This document shows, one piece after another, positions 57,663-64,000 of a stretch of 64,000 bases of DNA. This stretch comes from Ancylobacter aquaticus. Lineage in GTDB: Bacteria > Pseudomonadota > Alphaproteobacteria > Rhizobiales > Xanthobacteraceae. The notes under the pieces are model-generated. The model was given only the letters and a program-made list of their open reading frames with translations, was not told the origin of the DNA and did no database searches. Position 1 is the stretch's first letter, and each line of letters starts with the position of its first letter. Location of the stretch: positions 868,001 to 932,000 of the forward strand of contig NZ_SMFY01000002.1 in assembly GCF_004339465.1 (NCBI RefSeq). Reading direction: 5' to 3'. Made by a program: the position numbers and the translations under genes.

Positions 57663-57814
57663 GGCGCACGCGGCGCACCAAGCACCTGCCCGCGGACCTG
57701 AATTTAATCGCGGTCGCGTCGCGAAAAACGGTTTGTTAAGGACGCTGGAAGACGGAATGTTAAGTACGCAAAGTTAGGTTGGCCTCCTTCCATTTTCCCT
57801 CGGGGGCGTAACTC

Positions 57815-58579
57815 ATGCGTATCAAATCTCTTCTTCTCGGCACCATCGCCGGCGCGGCCCTGGCCGTTCCCGCCTTCGCGGCCGATATGGCCTACCCGGT
57901 CAAGGCAGCGCCGATCGCCTATGTCCCGGTCTTCACCTGGACCGGCCTCTATATCGGCGGCAACGTCGGCTATGGCTGGGGCGAAGGCTCCGCGCCGTGG
58001 AACAACTACCTCGCCTACTACTATAGCGGGTGGGATTCGGCGGCGGCTTCCGGCGGTTCCGATCCGTCCGGCTGGTCCGGCGGCGTGCAGATCGGCTATA
58101 ACTTCCAGCTCGAAAACAACGTCGTCCTCGGCGCGGAAGCCGACTTCAATTTCGGCGCCATGGAAGACACGCTGAACTACACCGCCATCGACATTGGTGA
58201 CCCGACGCTGCAGGAATTCGGCTCGATCGACACCAAGATCGAGGCCTTCGGCACCGTGCGCGCCCGTCTCGGCTACGCCATGGACCGCTTCCTTCCCTAC
58301 ATCACCGGCGGTCTCGCCTGGGGCAATGTGAAGGTGAGCGAGAGCTGGACCTCCTATGCCGACGGCACAATTGACGGCTTCGGCGGCGCCTCGCGCAGCG
58401 AGACCCTGTGGGGCTGGACGCTGGGCGGCGGCATCGAATACGCCGTGACCGACAACTGGACCGTCAAGGCCGAGTACCTCTATGCCGATCTCGGCGACAT
58501 CAACTGGGATGGCGCGGCCAACACCAAGATCGACATGACCATGCAGACCATCAAGGCCGGCGTGAACTACAAGTTCTGA
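57815..58579 (+). CDS. Outer membrane beta-barrel protein, Omp25/opacity-like porin family
   Basis: A 254-residue protein with a signal peptide ending 'AVPAFAA' at residue ~23, then the family's short linker and first strand 'PVFTWTGLYIGGNVGYGWGE'. Alternating aromatic/hydrophobic strands follow ('GGVQIGYNFQLENNVVLGAE', 'FGTVRARLGYAMDRFLPYIT', 'GGGIEYAVTDNWTVKAEYLY') and the chain ends 'GVNYKF' with the terminal Phe needed for barrel assembly. These eight-stranded barrels are abundant structural proteins of Hyphomicrobiales. A strong terminator follows the gene. Confidence 0.94.
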   Translation: MRIKSLLLGTIAGAALAVPAFAADMAYPVKAAPIAYVPVFTWTGLYIGGNVGYGWGEGSAPWNNYLAYYYSGWDSAAASGGSDPSGWSGGVQIGYNFQLENNVVLGAEADFNFGAMEDTLNYTAIDIGDPTLQEFGSIDTKIEAFGTVRARLGYAMDRFLPYITGGLAWGNVKVSESWTSYADGTIDGFGGASRSETLWGWTLGGGIEYAVTDNWTVKAEYLYADLGDINWDGAANTKIDMTMQTIKAGVNYKF

Positions 58580-58603
58580 TCACGGCAGCTCTGCCTTTCG
58601 CGG

Positions 58604-58635
58604 AAAGCCCCGGACGGAAACGTCCGGGGCTTTTT
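58604..58635 (+). terminator. Rho-independent terminator of the Omp25-like gene
   Basis: Perfect 13-bp stem AAAGCCCCGGACG / CGTCCGGGGCTTT with a GAAA tetraloop and a T-run, 25 bp after the stop codon. Confidence 0.95.
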
Positions 58636-58655
58636 CGCGTGGGAGCCCTGCTCCC

Positions 58656-59465
58656 TCAGTCGACCCCGAGCAGTGAGGCGGCCGCGCTCCAGACCGCATC
58701 CTTGACCCCCACGGCGGGCGGCGAGGCGACGATGGTAGGCGGATCGGGATTTTTGGCGCCATTCGTGGTGAGCTTGGCGAAGCCGACCTCGCCATTGGTG
58801 TAATAGCGATCGCCACCGCCATTGCGCCCGAACAGGGTCGGGCCAAGGCCCGTCACCTGATAGACCGCGCGCACCATGCCGGCGGCCTTGAGGTCGTCGA
58901 TCAACAGGTCGCGTGCCGCATCGACATTGGGGCCGATGTGATGGGTGACGGCGCCGGTATAGTGGCTGAGGCCGACGCCCCGGTCATAGGTGGCCGAGCC
59001 CAGCCAGACCGGCCCGCCATCCTTGCCACTGTCCATCACCTTCCAGAAGCGCACATGGTCGCGCTTGTCGGCGCTGCGGCCGATTTCCTTCTCGAAGGCG
59101 AGGTCTTCCACGCGCCCGTCATAATAGAGCGGGCTGACCGGCGCCTGCGGGTCGGGCTTGCGCAGCAGAACCGAGCCGATGATGGCAAGGCTCGTTTTCA
59201 GCGTGACGGGATTGGCCGGCATCCAGCCGGCCGCGTTCATCGCCTGCAGGATATCCTGCTCGGTGCCGACCAACCCGACATTGATCGGGTCGCCGGGAAT
59301 GCCCTGCTTGGTCTGCGTCACCATCGGCATGCGCTTGATGCCAGGCTGGTGCTCGTGATGCGTCCACAGGCGCGGCAGCATCACATAGGCGAGCGCGGCC
59401 CAGATGAGAAAGGCGACCAGCGCCCAGAGCAGAACCCGGCGCGTGTCGTCGTCGATCGCGGCCAT
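58656..59465 (-). CDS. LssY C-terminal domain protein, membrane-anchored
   Basis: A 269-residue protein with one N-terminal membrane helix ('VLLWALVAFLIWAALAYVML', about 11-30), starting 5 nt after the metH stop at the ATG at 59465. The rest is the LssY_C domain: 'DPINVGLVGTEQDILQAMNA', 'VTLKTSLAIIGSVLLRKPDP', 'SPLYYDGRVEDLAFEKEIGR' and 'HVRFWKV'. LssY is named after a Legionella secretion-associated gene; in many bacteria this domain is attached to PAP2 phosphatases. The domain's function is not known. Its tight spacing after metH suggests co-transcription. Confidence 0.85.
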   Translation of the reverse strand: MAAIDDDTRRVLLWALVAFLIWAALAYVMLPRLWTHHEHQPGIKRMPMVTQTKQGIPGDPINVGLVGTEQDILQAMNAAGWMPANPVTLKTSLAIIGSVLLRKPDPQAPVSPLYYDGRVEDLAFEKEIGRSADKRDHVRFWKVMDSGKDGGPVWLGSATYDRGVGLSHYTGAVTHHIGPNVDAARDLLIDDLKAAGMVRAVYQVTGLGPTLFGRNGGGDRYYTNGEVGFAKLTTNGAKNPDPPTIVASPPAVGVKDAVWSAAASLLGVD

Positions 59466-59470
59466 CGCCG

Positions 59471-63223
<3,753 letters not shown>

Positions 63224-63230
63224 TTTCTAC

Positions 63231-63262
63231 TCCCTCTCCCCGGCAAGGAGAGAGGTGGGATG
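63231..63262. repeat. CCCTCTCC-type short inverted repeat upstream of metH
   Basis: CCCTCTCCCC followed by GAGAGAGG and a GGGATGAGGGG tail, a unit common in alphaproteobacterial spacers. It sits just before the metH start and resembles the repeat that forms the 3' end of pabA. Confidence 0.55.
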
Positions 63263-63318
63263 AGGGGCCGTGGCGTGAACCCAACGGTCCGACGTCGTTT
63301 CCCCAATCGCATTGCTGG

Positions 63319-63570
63319 TCAATGACCTTTTTCGAGGCTTTCGAGACGCTTTTCGATCGCCTCGATACGGTCCTCAAATTCGGCGGTAGCGTAGCGGCCG
63401 AGCACGGATTCACCGTGCATGGCCTGCTTGAGGCTTTCGATCTTCTTATTGACTGCCTCGAAGCCCTCACGGGTCTCTTTGCGGCTTTCCGTGACTTCCG
63501 TTTTGGTATTCGCAATCTCCGCGCGGATCTCGCGCAGCAGCTGCAGGATGAAATTGTCCGGCTCGCTCAT
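63319..63570 (-). CDS. Small coiled-coil protein between metF and metH
   Basis: An 83-residue protein starting at 63570 with GGAGA upstream. It is highly charged and predicted helical, with two heptad-rich stretches ('REIRAEIANTKTEVTES' and 'DRIEAIEKRLESLEKG') that would form a coiled coil. It has no signal peptide or membrane helix. It sits 51 nt after the metF stop and 95 nt before metH on the same strand. I recognise no function; an oligomerising scaffold or small regulator is possible. Confidence 0.72.
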   Translation of the reverse strand: MSEPDNFILQLLREIRAEIANTKTEVTESRKETREGFEAVNKKIESLKQAMHGESVLGRYATAEFEDRIEAIEKRLESLEKGH

Positions 63571-63621
63571 CGACCGTCTCCGTGGAACGCCCCTACTATA
63601 TGGCATCCCACTGCGAAATTC

Positions 63622-64000
63622 TCACGCCGCCGCAGCACCGTTTCCATGCCCGCTCGCCCCGTTCTCCTGCGGCGGGCGGATGCCGAGCAGGTGGCAGATG
63701 GCGTAGACGAGATCGGCGCGGTTGAGCGTGTAGAAGTGGAACTCGGTGACGCCGCGATCCACGAGATCGAAGACCTGCTCGGCCGCTACCGCAGCCGCGA
63801 TAAGTTTCCGGGTCTCGGGGTCGTTGTCCAATCCCTCGAAGCGCGCCGCCAGCCAGTCCGGCATGTAGGTGCCGGTCTTGGTCGAGAAGTTCTTGGCCTG
63901 CTTGAAGTTCGACACGGGAAGGATGCCGGGCACGATCGGCACGTCGATGCCGCGCGCCCGCGCCTTGTCAAGAAAAGCGAAATACAGGTCGTTGTCGAAG
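63622..64000 (-). CDS. metF: Methylenetetrahydrofolate reductase (5' end outside window)
   Basis: The last ~125 residues of MetF; the start lies beyond base 64000. 'FDNDLYFAFLDKARARGIDV' at the edge, 'PIVPGILPVSNFKQAKNFS' and 'GVTEFHFYTLNRADLVYAIC' are the standard C-terminal TIM-barrel motifs of this FAD enzyme, which reduces methylene-THF to methyl-THF for MetH. The final 20 residues are a loose Ala/Gly-rich tail. The rest of the gene, including the start, cannot be judged here. Confidence 0.93.
   Translation of the reverse strand, partial: FDNDLYFAFLDKARARGIDVPIVPGILPVSNFKQAKNFSTKTGTYMPDWLAARFEGLDNDPETRKLIAAAVAAEQVFDLVDRGVTEFHFYTLNRADLVYAICHLLGIRPPQENGASGHGNGAAAA

Noticed and set aside
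63224..63318. Cobalamin or SAM riboswitch before metH
   Set aside because: The 95-bp spacer is too short for a cobalamin riboswitch and consists of a common repeat unit; no conserved B12-box sequence is visible.

Overview
The window is a high-GC stretch of an alphaproteobacterial chromosome, most likely from the Hyphomicrobiales (Xanthobacteraceae-like). The evidence is the strong GC3 bias, the C-terminus of a very large Hyphomicrobiales-type coiled-coil protein at the left edge, an Omp25-like porin, a putative GnnA/GnnB lipid A amino-sugar pair, TctCBA and EmrAB sets, a bacteriophytochrome, and MetF/MetH. About 50 protein genes and one tRNA are supported. No phage, insertion sequence, CRISPR array, rRNA or plasmid gene is visible. 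It reads as core chromosome with scattered palindromic intergenic repeats.

Layout, left half. 1-909 is the end of a giant coiled-coil protein. 1532-6014 (-) is a two-gene RND multidrug efflux operon. 6148-9998 (-) holds murJ and an aminotransferase/oxidoreductase pair that best fits synthesis of 3-amino-GlcNAc for lipid A. 10128-13044 (-) holds an SH3-domain membrane protein and pncB, with a divergent old yellow enzyme reductase at 13245. 14424-15981 (-) holds a transglutaminase-like protease and two small genes, followed by tRNA-Lys(CTT). 16444-19514 (-) is tctCBA. 19780-22672 (+) is the overlapping pabB-pabA-pabC folate operon. 22862-24850 (+) is an exported WD/YGW-rich protein with a Gln-rich tandem-repeat tail. 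24929-26506 (-) is leuA. 27035-29831 (-) is emrB-emrA with a divergent tetR at 29959 and two matching operators between them.

Layout, right half. 30631-33183 (-) is a bacteriophytochrome hybrid kinase, followed by cyclopropane fatty acid synthase and malonyl-CoA decarboxylase. 36428-38100 (+) holds a DUF3750 protein and a lytic transglycosylase. Next come a GMC oxidoreductase (+), mepA plus an L,D-transpeptidase (-), a PRC-barrel protein (+), a YegP-like protein and lepA (-), and two metallo-beta-lactamase-fold proteins (+). 46614-52807 (-) is a nucleoside/base ABC uptake system of the BMP type with a cytosine deaminase. 52949-55463 (-) is a Nudix/PhzF/pyridoxal kinase group. Two overlapping small unknown genes, an amidase (+) and an Omp25-like porin (+) follow. 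58656-64000 (-) is metF (cut by the edge), a small coiled-coil gene, metH and a LssY_C-domain protein.

The most interesting non-standard observations are: a family of ~98-bp double-hairpin (REPIN-like) repeats, one of which lies inside the nucleoside ABC operon; a PabA C-terminal extension apparently derived from an intergenic repeat; a clean TetR double operator overlaying the emrAB promoter; an in-frame 66-bp tandem array in the exported Gln-rich protein; and a few conserved-looking small genes without known function. I did not find a convincing wholly new multi-gene system.
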